This document shows positions 1 to 7,351 of a stretch of 19,741 nt of DNA, one piece after another. Origin of the DNA: JBBSHS01 sp038232515 (GTDB taxonomy: Bacteria; Actinomycetota; Acidimicrobiia; Acidimicrobiales; JAUJNH01). The DNA is taken from the NCBI GenBank assembly GCA_038232515.1, contig JBBSHS010000046.1, positions 1 to 19,741 on the forward strand. The letters are read 5' to 3'. Position 1 is the first letter of the stretch. Each line of letters starts with the position of its first letter. Position numbers and translations under genes: made by a program. Below the pieces are notes generated by a model. It made no database searches. It was not told where the DNA came from and saw nothing but the letters and a program-made list of their open reading frames with translations.

Positions 1-120
1 CCCCCCCCCCCCCCCCGCCCGCCCCCCGCCACCCCCCCCCCCGCCCCCCCTCCGTCGGGGGTTTATTCCCCCCCCCCCCCCCGGGCGCCCCCCGCCCGCG
101 CCCCCCCCCCCCCCGCCGGC
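1..120. other. C-homopolymer-like low-complexity contig end
   Basis: Almost every base in this stretch is C, with scattered G and one short AT-containing island near 60-67. No coding frame, RNA or regulatory motif can be supported. I infer an assembly or sequencing artefact at a contig edge: no-signal poly-G from two-colour sequencing would appear as poly-C on this strand. A genuine low-complexity tract cannot be excluded. Confidence 0.6.
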
Positions 121-129
121 CGGCCCCAC

Positions 130-175
130 GTCTGGGGGGCAAAGCCCCCCAGACCCCCCGGCGGGCTTCGCCCGC
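130..175. repeat. GC-rich double hairpin, extragenic palindromic repeat (copy 1)
   Basis: 130-154 is a perfect inverted repeat: 11-bp arms around an AAA loop (arms GTCTGGGGGGC and its complement). It is followed directly by a second hairpin at 161-175 with arms GCGGGC/GCCCGC and a TTC loop. The run CCCCCGGCGGGCTTCG at 155-170 recurs exactly at 197-212, and CGTCTGGGG at 129-137 recurs at 232-240, so the block is partly duplicated upstream of nuoL. The same two-hairpin layout recurs at 6136-6176. There is no T-run, so a Rho-independent terminator is not supported. It is most likely a dispersed extragenic palindrome. Confidence 0.5.
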
Positions 176-254
176 AGAACCAACACCCGGTGCTCTCCCC
201 CGGCGGGCTTCGGCCGCAAGGGCGGACCCCGCGTCTGGGGTTGGTGGCCTTTCA

Positions 255-2420
255 ATGAGTCCGCACTATGGGTTTTTTGTTACTCACATCTGGATCGTGC
301 CGGTGCTGGCCGTTGTCTCGTTCGTGCTCACCTTGTTCTTCGGGAAGCGGTTGCCGCTGAAGGGGCCGGAGTTCGGTCTGGTGCTCGTCGGGTTGGCGTT
401 TTTGTTTTCGGTGGCGGCCATGTTCCAGTGGACGACGCACTCCACCACCGACCTGGAGCGGGGGTCGCCGGCCGCCCTGTCGGCAGTGGCCCGCTCGCCC
501 GGCGATGCTTCGGCTGGGGCCGGCGGCACCGTGGCCGCTCCGACGGCGCCCGCCGAACGAGCGGGTGGAGCGGAGGCGCCGGCCAAGGTGCGGCCGTATT
601 ACGAGAAAGAGGTCACCTGGTTCCAGGTGGGCGCCAACAAGATCGGTGTCGGCGTCCACGTCGACGGCTTCACCATCATGATGCTGTTCGTTGTCACCCT
701 CATCTCGCTGATGGTCCACGTCTACTCGGTCAGCTATCTCGACGGTGACCGCCGCATCACCCATTTCTTCCTGGCCCTGGGGCTGTTCACCGCCGGCATG
801 CTGATCCTGGTGGTCGCCTCGTCGGGCCTGGAGCTGCTCCTGGGCTGGGAGCTCATGGGCCTGTGCAGCTTCATGATGATCGGGCACTGGTGGGAGGAGG
901 AGGCCAACTCGCGCGCCGCATTGAAGGCCATGCTCACCACCCGCACGGGTGACATCGGTCTGCTCGTCGGCCTCACCATCATCTTCTGGGCGGCGGCCGC
1001 GGGCAACGGCGGCCGACCCACCTTCAACATCGCCAAGATCAACCAGCTGGCCCTCGAAGGCAGGTTGAACCACACCTGGATCCTCTTCGCCGCCATCGCC
1101 CTGTTCGTGGCCTGCATCGGCAAGAGCGCCCAGTTCCCATTGCACACCTGGCTACCCGACGCCATGGCCGGCCCCACACCGGCGTCGGCCATCATCCACG
1201 CCGCCACCATGGTCGTGGCCGGCGTCTACATGGTGGCCCGGTTCTACCCCGTCTTCTTCCACGCTTTTCGTATCACCCATACCGGCATCAACCCGATTGC
1301 GGTCATCGGCGGCACCACCATTGTCATCGCCGCCGCCCTCGCCTTCGTGCAGAGCGACATCAAGAAGGTGTTGGCCTACTCGACGGTGAGCCAGCTGGGC
1401 TACATGGTGATGGCGCTGGGCGTGGGGGCATGGACCGGTTCCATCTTCCACTTGTTCACTCACGCGTTCTTCAAGGGCCTGCTCTTCCTCGGGGCCGGGT
1501 CGGTGTCGCACAGTGTGCACAGCTTCGACATGAAGAAGGACATGGGGGGCATGCGCAGGTTCATGCCCGTGACCTTTTGGACCTTCGTGATCGGCAGTGT
1601 GGCCCTGGCCGGGCTGATCCCCTTCGCCGGCTTCTGGTCCAAGGACGAGATCCTGCTGGGGGCAGGCAAGAACGGCTACATGTTCTTCAGCGTGGTCGGC
1701 TTCGTGGGCGCCTTCATGACCGCCGCCTACATGACCCGGGTCATCTATCTCACCTTCTTCGGCGAGTTCCGGGGCCACGGCCATCCTCACGAGTCACCCT
1801 GGCTCATCACGTTCCCGCTGTCCGTTCTGGCGGTGCTGTCCGTCTTCGCCGGCCTCATCAACATCCCCAAGGTCGAGGCGTTCTCCAAGCTCACCACCAT
1901 CGAGCCCATCGTCGCCGCCGGCCTGCCCGAGCACAGCTTCAACGTCGCCTACGCCACCTTGTCGACCCTGGTGGTGCTGGCCGCCTTCGCCTCCACCTAC
2001 GCCTACTACTGGCTCGACGCCCCGGCCTTCCTTCACGGCCTCACCGAGCGCAGCCGACCGGCCCGGGGCGGCTACGTGCTCCTGGAGAACCGGTACTACC
2101 TCGACCACGCCTACGAGGGCGGCGTGGTGGCCGCCCTCACCGGCCCGATCGCCAGGGCGTCATACTGGATCAACCAGAAAGTCATCGACGGCGTCCCCAA
2201 CGGTCTGTCGTTCTTGACCAGGCGGACGGCGGCCTACACCTACGCCAAGATCGACCAGGGTGTGGTCGACGGCATCGTCAACGGGACGGGCCGCACCGCC
2301 GGAGGCATGGGCAAGGGCCTGCGCCTCCTGGCCTCGGGCAAGGTCCAGCAGTACGCCGCCCTGCTGTTCGGGGCGGCCGGGATCGGCGCCGTCGCCCTCG
2401 CCATCGCGAACGCCCGCTAG
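255..2420 (+). CDS. nuoL: NADH-quinone oxidoreductase subunit L
   Basis: Distal antiporter-like proton-pumping subunit of membrane complex I, 721 residues. Family marks: GWELMG with the conserved Glu at 199, the channel Lys at 290 in GKSAQFPLHTWLPDAMAGPT, QSDIKKVLAYSTVSQLGYM near 366-384, FTHAFFKGLLFLGAG with Lys407, and PFAGFWSKDE near 458. The C-terminus has the family pattern NRYYLDHAYEGG and a late SGKVQQYA segment, consistent with the lateral helix region. It is longer than the roughly 610-640 residues usual for NuoL. Part of the excess is an Ala/Gly/Pro-rich insertion at about 65-112, after the second membrane helix. The ATG at 255 is the first plausible start, with no clear ribosome site. 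nuoK, normally just upstream, is not in the 254 bases before it. nuoM follows after 20 bases. Confidence 0.96.
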   Translation: MSPHYGFFVTHIWIVPVLAVVSFVLTLFFGKRLPLKGPEFGLVLVGLAFLFSVAAMFQWTTHSTTDLERGSPAALSAVARSPGDASAGAGGTVAAPTAPAERAGGAEAPAKVRPYYEKEVTWFQVGANKIGVGVHVDGFTIMMLFVVTLISLMVHVYSVSYLDGDRRITHFFLALGLFTAGMLILVVASSGLELLLGWELMGLCSFMMIGHWWEEEANSRAALKAMLTTRTGDIGLLVGLTIIFWAAAAGNGGRPTFNIAKINQLALEGRLNHTWILFAAIALFVACIGKSAQFPLHTWLPDAMAGPTPASAIIHAATMVVAGVYMVARFYPVFFHAFRITHTGINPIAVIGGTTIVIAAALAFVQSDIKKVLAYSTVSQLGYMVMALGVGAWTGSIFHLFTHAFFKGLLFLGAGSVSHSVHSFDMKKDMGGMRRFMPVTFWTFVIGSVALAGLIPFAGFWSKDEILLGAGKNGYMFFSVVGFVGAFMTAAYMTRVIYLTFFGEFRGHGHPHESPWLITFPLSVLAVLSVFAGLINIPKVEAFSKLTTIEPIVAAGLPEHSFNVAYATLSTLVVLAAFASTYAYYWLDAPAFLHGLTERSRPARGGYVLLENRYYLDHAYEGGVVAALTGPIARASYWINQKVIDGVPNGLSFLTRRTAAYTYAKIDQGVVDGIVNGTGRTAGGMGKGLRLLASGKVQQYAALLFGAAGIGAVALAIANAR

Positions 2421-2440
2421 GAGCATCAGGAGCCATGGCC

Positions 2441-3982
2441 ATGCCATCCCACGGATTCGACCACGCCGCCCTGTCCGTGGCGGTGTTCGCCCCAGCCGTC
2501 GGTGCCGTGCTCCTCGCTGTGCTGCCGAAGGCCGAGGAGACGCTCATCAAGGCCTGCGCCCTGTTGGTGTCGCTGGTCACCGTGGGCGTGAGCGTATGGA
2601 TGCTCTTCCGCTTCGACTACCACCGGGCCTCGAGCCCCCAACTCGAGGTCAACAAAGCCTGGATCAACGTCATCAACAGCCGGTACCACATGTTCATCGA
2701 CGGGATCGGCCTGCCCCTGTTCATCCTGTCGGCGGTGATCTCCACGCTGTGCATCGTCTACAGCTGGGACCACTTCCCAGAGCCGCACAACCCCAAGGCG
2801 TTCCTCATGCTCCTGCTGGTCCTGGAGACGGGCATGCTCGGGACGTTCGCGGCCGAGGACCTCATCTTGTTCTTCGTGTTCTTCGAGCTGGTCCTTCTGC
2901 CCATGTACTTCATGATCGGGGTGTGGGGCGGCGAACGGCGCCAGTACGCCTCCATCAAATTCTTCCTGTACACCCTGTTCGGGTCGGCCCTGATGATCCT
3001 GGCCTTCCTGGCCATGTACTACAAGGGCGGGCACACCTTCGACATCCCGACCCTGGCCGCCGCCACCTCGCCGGTGCGGAACCTGTCCCATGGCACCCAG
3101 CTGTTGATGTTCGGCGGGCTGTTCATGGGCTTCGCCATCAAGGTGCCGATGTTCCCGTTCCACACCTGGCTGCCCGACGCCCACACCGAAGCGCCCACCG
3201 TCGGCTCCGTCATCCTCGCCGCCGTGCTGCTCAAGCTGGGCGCCTACGGCTTCATCCGCATCGCCCTACCCGTGCTGCCCTACGCCGCCCGCCAGTTCGC
3301 TCCATGGATCGCCGTGCTGGCCACCGTCGGCATCATCTACGGCGCCTTGTGCTGCCTGGCCCAGAGCGACCTGAAGCGACTCATCGCCTTCTCGTCGGTG
3401 GCCCACATGGGCTTCGTGATGCTCGGTATCGCCACCCTCACCACCTACGGGATCGACGCCGCCATCTTCGGCATGGTGGCCCACGGACTCATCACCGGCA
3501 TGCTGTTCTTCGTGGCCGGCTCCATCGGCGAGCGCTACGGCACCCGGGAGCTGAAGCGGCTGGGCGGTCTGCTGGTGCTGGCCCCGAGACTGGGCTGGAT
3601 CCTGGGCTTCTGCGCCATGGCCAGCCTCGGCCTGCCCGGCCTGGCCGGATTCTGGGGCGAGTTCCCGGCCATCCTGTCCACGTTCCAGCCCGCCCCAGGC
3701 CTGTCCCGCCCGCTTTTCCTCACCTGCATGGTGGTCGCCTCCGTGGGCACGGTGCTGGCGGCCGCCTACCTGTTGTGGATGTTCCAGCGCACCGCTTTCG
3801 GGCTGCCGAAGGAGGAGTTCGCCCACGCCCACATCCACGACGTCCACGTGCCCGAGTGGATCGCCTGGACCCCCCTGCTGGTCGGGATCGTCGTGTTCGG
3901 CGTGGTCCCCGGGCTCATCTTCAAGATCACCGACCCGGCGGTGCAGGGCGTCGCCTCTGCCTTCGGCTCACTGGCCAGATAG
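2441..3982 (+). CDS. nuoM: NADH-quinone oxidoreductase subunit M
   Basis: Central antiporter-like proton-pumping membrane subunit of complex I, 513 residues, close to the ~500-510 usual for NuoM. From the ATG at 2441, the conserved helix-5 Glu is E149 (in FFELVLLPMYFMIG). The channel lysines are K234 in IKVPMFPFHTWLPDAHTEAP and K265 in LAAVLLKLGAYG. The AQSDLKRLIAFSSVAHMGF stretch and the GMVAHGLITGMLFFVAG helix are also intact. Start choice: AGGAG at 2428-2432 lies 8 nt before the ATG at 2441. An in-frame ATG at 2435 is possible if a second AGGAG at 2419-2423, overlapping the nuoL stop, is used. The stop TAG is immediately followed by the nuoN ATG with no gap, so the two are probably translationally coupled. 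Confidence 0.96.
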   Translation: MPSHGFDHAALSVAVFAPAVGAVLLAVLPKAEETLIKACALLVSLVTVGVSVWMLFRFDYHRASSPQLEVNKAWINVINSRYHMFIDGIGLPLFILSAVISTLCIVYSWDHFPEPHNPKAFLMLLLVLETGMLGTFAAEDLILFFVFFELVLLPMYFMIGVWGGERRQYASIKFFLYTLFGSALMILAFLAMYYKGGHTFDIPTLAAATSPVRNLSHGTQLLMFGGLFMGFAIKVPMFPFHTWLPDAHTEAPTVGSVILAAVLLKLGAYGFIRIALPVLPYAARQFAPWIAVLATVGIIYGALCCLAQSDLKRLIAFSSVAHMGFVMLGIATLTTYGIDAAIFGMVAHGLITGMLFFVAGSIGERYGTRELKRLGGLLVLAPRLGWILGFCAMASLGLPGLAGFWGEFPAILSTFQPAPGLSRPLFLTCMVVASVGTVLAAAYLLWMFQRTAFGLPKEEFAHAHIHDVHVPEWIAWTPLLVGIVVFGVVPGLIFKITDPAVQGVASAFGSLAR

Positions 3983-5506
3983 ATGCTCGGGTTCCTGGCC
4001 GCCGCCACCCAGACGTTCAAGGCGCCTTACCTCGACTACCACGCGCTCGCGCCGGAGATCGTGCTCACCGCCACTCTGATGGTGGCCATCGTCGTCGACC
4101 TCGTCACCGACGAGACCCGCAAGTACCTGGTCACACTGGTCACCACGCTGGGCCTGCTCGGCTCCATCATCCCGATCTTCACGCTGGCCGGCCACGGCAT
4201 CAGCGCCACGCCCAGGGAGATGTTCGACGGTGCCTACGTCGTCGACACCTTCGCTCTCGTGCTCAAGGCCCTGTTCCTGTTCAGCGGCTTCATCGTGATG
4301 CTCATGTCGGTGCAGTACATCGAGGAGGGCGACTACTACGAGGGCGAATATGCCTACCTGCTGATCTCCAGCCTGCTGGGCATGACGATCATGGCCTCGG
4401 CCCGTGATCTCATCTCGATATTCGTGGCCCTCGAGCTGCTGTCCATCCCTGCCTACATGCTGGCCGGTTGGCGCAAGCGCGACCGCAAATCGAACGAGGC
4501 CTCGCTCAAGTATTACCTGCTGGGTGTGCTGTCTTCGGGCGTGATGGTGTACGGGATGAGCCTGGTGTACGGCTTCACGGGTTACACCAACCTGTACCGG
4601 ATCGCCGACTACCTGCGTAGCCACGGCAGCCATGCGCCCATAGTGGGGGTCGCGGTGTTCTTCGTGCTCATCGGCTTCTGCTTCAAGATCTCCGCTGTGC
4701 CCTTCCACCTATGGGCCCCCGACACCTACGAGGGCGCGCCGACGCCCATCACCGCCTTTTTGTCGGTGGCGTCCAAGGCGGCCGGCTTCGCCGCCATCCT
4801 CGAGATCATCTTCGTGGCCTTCGTGCACAACGCCAAGGTGTGGCATCCGCTGTTCTGGGTGCTGGCCGTGCTCACCATGACCGTCGGCAACCTCACTGCG
4901 CTGCGCCAGACCAACGTCGTACGCATGCTGGCCTACTCGTCGGTGGCCCAGGCCGGGTACATGCTGGTCCCTCTGGCCGTGGCCCGTACGGCCTCTACCA
5001 AGGCCAGCCAGCCCTACCTCACGGCCACGCTCACCTACCTGCTCATCTACGCGGCCATGAACCTCGGCGCCTTCGCCGTGGTCATCGCCGTGTCCCGGAA
5101 GACCCGTTCGGGCGAGATCTCGAGTTGGGGCGGCTTGTTCAGCTACGCCCCGGGCCTGGCCACGGTCATGGGGGTGTTCATGTTCAGCCTGGCCGGCATC
5201 CCCCCCATGGGCGGCTGGTTCGCCAAGTTCGTCATCGTGCGGGCCATCTTCGATGCCGGCGACGCCTGGGCCGTGTCGCTGGGCGTGGTGCTGGCCGTCA
5301 ACTCCGTGATCGCCCTGTACTACTACGGCAACGTGGCCCGGCAGATGTTCTTCCAGGCCGTACCCGCGGACATCGACGCCGAGCCCGTGGTCGTGCCTTC
5401 GTCCCTGCTGGCCGGCATCGGCCTCACCTCCATCGTCACCGTGCTGTCCGGCGTCGCCCCCAACCTGCTGGCCCGACTCGGCGACCTCTCGACCCTGGTC
5501 CGATAA
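3983..5506 (+). CDS. nuoN: NADH-quinone oxidoreductase subunit N
   Basis: Third antiporter-like subunit of complex I, 507 residues, usual size. Visible marks: Glu151 in VALELLSIPAYMLAGW, Lys235 in GFCFKISAVPFHLWAPD, Lys265 in the following SVASKAAG helix, AYSSVAQAGYMLVPLA, and FSLAGIPPMGGWFAKF with the conserved PP. Multiple hydrophobic helices span the whole length. The ATG at 3983 begins on the base after the nuoM stop and has no convincing ribosome site of its own, which suggests re-initiation by ribosomes finishing nuoM. It is the last gene of the nuo run here. The following ~690 bases hold only a mobile-element relic and repeats. Confidence 0.96.
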   Translation: MLGFLAAATQTFKAPYLDYHALAPEIVLTATLMVAIVVDLVTDETRKYLVTLVTTLGLLGSIIPIFTLAGHGISATPREMFDGAYVVDTFALVLKALFLFSGFIVMLMSVQYIEEGDYYEGEYAYLLISSLLGMTIMASARDLISIFVALELLSIPAYMLAGWRKRDRKSNEASLKYYLLGVLSSGVMVYGMSLVYGFTGYTNLYRIADYLRSHGSHAPIVGVAVFFVLIGFCFKISAVPFHLWAPDTYEGAPTPITAFLSVASKAAGFAAILEIIFVAFVHNAKVWHPLFWVLAVLTMTVGNLTALRQTNVVRMLAYSSVAQAGYMLVPLAVARTASTKASQPYLTATLTYLLIYAAMNLGAFAVVIAVSRKTRSGEISSWGGLFSYAPGLATVMGVFMFSLAGIPPMGGWFAKFVIVRAIFDAGDAWAVSLGVVLAVNSVIALYYYGNVARQMFFQAVPADIDAEPVVVPSSLLAGIGLTSIVTVLSGVAPNLLARLGDLSTLVR

Positions 5507-5521
5507 CGGGAAGGGTCCAGG

Positions 5522-5541
5522 CCCCCCTCCGGCCTCCCCCC
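5522..5541. repeat. perfect 20-nt mirror repeat after nuoN
   Basis: Six C, T, CC, GG, CC, T, six C: the sequence reads the same backwards on one strand. It is mostly pyrimidine with two central G. Mirror polypyrimidine tracts can form triplex DNA, but this one is short and interrupted. It lies 16 bases after the nuoN stop; a role as terminator is not supported. Confidence 0.4.
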
Positions 5542-5589
5542 ATTGGAGCTCGCTACGCTCGCCATCTTCCCGCAAGGACCGGCAAAGAT

Positions 5590-5917
5590 GCTCCTAGTGA
5601 TGTCAAGTCGCCGTTTGGGCGGTCCCCTCCACTCCTACCCTGACCACGGTGCCGAAGCCGCCCAGCCAGCCCAGCAGGGCCCGGTAGCCGGCGGTGGTGG
5701 TGGGGAACTCCCTGGTGCCGAGCTGGGCGCCGACGCCGTCCAGGGCTGCGGCCATGTGGGTGTCGAGGTGGGTGTCGACGCCGCCGGTCACGACGACGAC
5801 GGGATCTGCCATTGTGGTGGTCACTGCTGTCCCTTCATTGAGCAAGTGGATGGGATGGCACGACACGTGCCGGACGACGGACAAGACAGCGATGGGCCCC
5901 TGAGACAGGCTCCTAGT
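5590..5917. repeat. 9-bp direct repeat GCTCCTAGT flanking the transposase fragment
   Basis: GCTCCTAGT occurs at 5590-5598 and again at 5909-5917, on either side of the IS110 transposase scrap. On the minus strand it reads ACTAGGAGC. It could mark the internal deletion that destroyed the element or a sequence shared by its two ends; chance is possible at this length. Confidence 0.3.
5603..5824 (-). pseudogene. IS110-family transposase, N-terminal fragment
   Basis: About 73 residues matching the start of actinobacterial IS110 (DEDD) transposases: GGVDTHLDTHMAAALD carries the first catalytic Asp of the RuvC-like domain, followed by REFPTTTAGYRALLGWL, FGTVVRVGVEGT. Intact relatives continue GVEGTGSYG for over 300 more residues. 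Here the frame ends a few codons after GVEGT, near 5620, so the rest of the RuvC-like domain and the serine-containing C-terminal domain are missing. The chosen GTG start (5824) has GAAGGGA a few bases upstream; an open frame extends back to 5884. The protein cannot be active. The element's upstream non-coding region appears preserved at 5885-6075. Codon use and GC are like the neighbours, so it is not a recent arrival by composition. Confidence 0.8.
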
Positions 5918-6075
5918 AGGTCACTCCGCCCGACGGTGGGTGCAGGATGGGAACCTCGAGCCCGGCCGACGGATCTTTGCCAAGACAACCCGAAGGCGTC
6001 AGCCGGAAATGTTGAGTCAGACCGGGCTCGAGGGACCCACCCGAACGATGACAGCTCCGTGGTCCCGAGCCCGAA
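5885..6075 (-). ncRNA. candidate IS110 left-end / bridge RNA region
   Basis: In IS110-group elements the non-coding stretch upstream of the transposase encodes a structured bridge RNA that pairs with target and donor DNA (established for IS621). Here the stretch directly upstream of the transposase start holds several strong pairings. (1) 5954-5965 with 6022-6033 gives a perfect 12-bp stem. (2) 5962-5971 with 5997-6006 gives a 10-bp stem that is complete only in a minus-strand transcript, where one pair becomes U-G rather than C-A. (3) 6023-6037 with 6061-6073 gives a 13-bp stem with a 2-nt bulge. No protein frame fits. Boundaries are approximate and the identity is inferred from position and structure, not from a covariance match. 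Confidence 0.42.
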
Positions 6076-6135
6076 TGGGGCACGGGAACCGTCACCCCTG
6101 CATCATCGCTGCCGGATCCTCGCTCGCCAACGGAA

Positions 6136-6176
6136 GGGGGGCGGGCCCCCCACGCCCCCCGGCCGGCTCCGCCGGC
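6136..6176. repeat. GC-rich double hairpin, extragenic palindromic repeat (copy 2)
   Basis: Six G, CGGG loop, six C (6136-6151), then ACG, CCCCCC, and a second hairpin in GGCCGGCTCCGCCGGC (about 6161-6176). Order, spacing and sequence match the block at 130-175: G-run/C-run hairpin, short A-containing link, C6, then a GGC-rich hairpin with a TTC or TCC turn. It sits just before the methyltransferase start and after the IS110 region. No T-tract follows. Confidence 0.45.
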
Positions 6177-6195
6177 GGCCCCGGGTGCTCACGCA

Positions 6196-7329
6196 TTGAG
6201 TCCTCGGGCCCCGCTGACCGTCGCTGAGCGGGTCGCCGGACGCATTGGACGGGAGGGACCGCTGGGGTTTGACGTCGTGATGGACGAGGCTCTGTACGGC
6301 GACGGCGGGTTCTACGCCCGCGGTGGGGGTGCCGGGCGGGGCGGGCATGACTTCCTCACCAGCCCCGAGGTGGGGCCGCTGTTCGGCGCCTGTCTGGCGC
6401 GGGCCCTGGATGCCGAGTGGCGGTCGCTCGACGAGCCGGCCGTGTTCGTCGTGGTCGAGGCCGGCGCCGGCGCCGGCGCGCTCTGCCGCTCGGTGTTGGC
6501 CGCCGCTCCCGACTGCGTCACTGCCCTGCGTTATCTGTTGGTCGAGCGCAGCCCGGTCCTGCGGGCCCGGGCGGCGGCCAGCCTGGAGGTCGAGCCACCG
6601 GCCCAGGTGCTGGCCCCGACCACGCCCGGACCGGTAGTGGCCATCCTCGACGATCTTCCGGCCGGCCCGCTGGTGGGTGCGGTGGTGGCCAACGAGCTGC
6701 TCGACAACCTGCCGCCGGTCCTGGCCCGCCGCCGCCACGACGGTGGCTGGGATGAGCTCCGCGTCGGCTTCGACCGCCTGTCGCCCGAGCGGACAGGGGG
6801 TACGGGCCGCTCCGTCGGGTGGGTGGCCGCGCCCGCCGCCGCCTCGGTGAGCGCGCTCGCCCGACGCCACGCTCCCGACGCGCCGGCGGGCGCCGTCATC
6901 CCTCTCCAGGGTCGCGCCGGGCGCTGGGTGCAGCAGGCCCGCACCCTGCTCGAAGCGGGCCGGGTGACGTGCATCGACTACGCCGACACCACCGCCTCGA
7001 TGGGTCGCCGGCCGGTGACCGAGTGGCTGCGGACGTACCGTGACCACGGGCCTGGGGGCGATCCGCTCGGTGACTTGGGCGGCCAGGACGTGACCTGTGA
7101 GGTGGCGGTGGACCAGTTGGCGCCGGACACCGACGTGGCCCAGGCAGACTGGCTCAGGGCCCACGGGCTCGACGGCCTGTTCGATGCCGCCCGGCAGGCC
7201 TGGATGGCGGCGGCCGCCGCTCCCGACATCGAGGCCCTCAAGTCCCGCAGCCGGATGGGCGAGGCTGCCGCCCTCACCGATCCGTCCGGGCTCGGGGCCT
7301 TCCGGGTCATGGAGTGGCTGATCCGTTGA
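6196..7329 (+). CDS. MidA/NDUFAF7-family SAM-dependent methyltransferase
   Basis: A 377-residue class I methyltransferase of the COG1565 family. Motifs in order: DEALYGDGGFYARG near 30-42 and DFLTSPEVGPLFG near 52-64 (family N-terminal signature), EAGAGAG at 88-94 (SAM-binding glycine loop), LLVERSP near 114-120, ANELLDNLP at 165-173, CIDYADT and TEWLRTYRDHGPGGDPL further on. Human NDUFAF7 methylates an arginine of the 49-kDa complex I subunit during assembly. Whether bacterial members do the same to NuoD is not settled in general and is inference here, encouraged by its position after nuoLMN. The start is a TTG at 6196; no stronger in-frame start precedes the conserved region and no clear ribosome site is visible, so the start is uncertain. 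Downstream is a decayed region. Confidence 0.85.
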   Translation: MSPRAPLTVAERVAGRIGREGPLGFDVVMDEALYGDGGFYARGGGAGRGGHDFLTSPEVGPLFGACLARALDAEWRSLDEPAVFVVVEAGAGAGALCRSVLAAAPDCVTALRYLLVERSPVLRARAAASLEVEPPAQVLAPTTPGPVVAILDDLPAGPLVGAVVANELLDNLPPVLARRRHDGGWDELRVGFDRLSPERTGGTGRSVGWVAAPAAASVSALARRHAPDAPAGAVIPLQGRAGRWVQQARTLLEAGRVTCIDYADTTASMGRRPVTEWLRTYRDHGPGGDPLGDLGGQDVTCEVAVDQLAPDTDVAQADWLRAHGLDGLFDAARQAWMAAAAAPDIEALKSRSRMGEAAALTDPSGLGAFRVMEWLIR

Positions 7330-7351
7330 GAGCCGGGCTCGTGGCCACCGG

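Noticed and set aside
1..120. C-rich tract as a true regulatory or telomere-like element
   Set aside because: No repeat unit or motif; near-homopolymer sequence at a window edge is better explained as an artefact.
252..1145. Long minus-strand open frame opposite nuoL
   Set aside because: Composition is His/Gln/Gly/Arg-rich antisense of a strong NuoL reading; no domain, typical of high-GC antisense frames.
1430..2440. Upstream extension of the nuoM frame inside nuoL
   Set aside because: Arg/Pro-rich out-of-frame reading of nuoL; NuoM homology begins at 2435-2441 with a ribosome site.
5543..6199. 218-codon plus-strand frame across the nuoN-midA gap
   Set aside because: It runs antisense to the IS110 fragment and through inverted repeats; no recognisable protein features.
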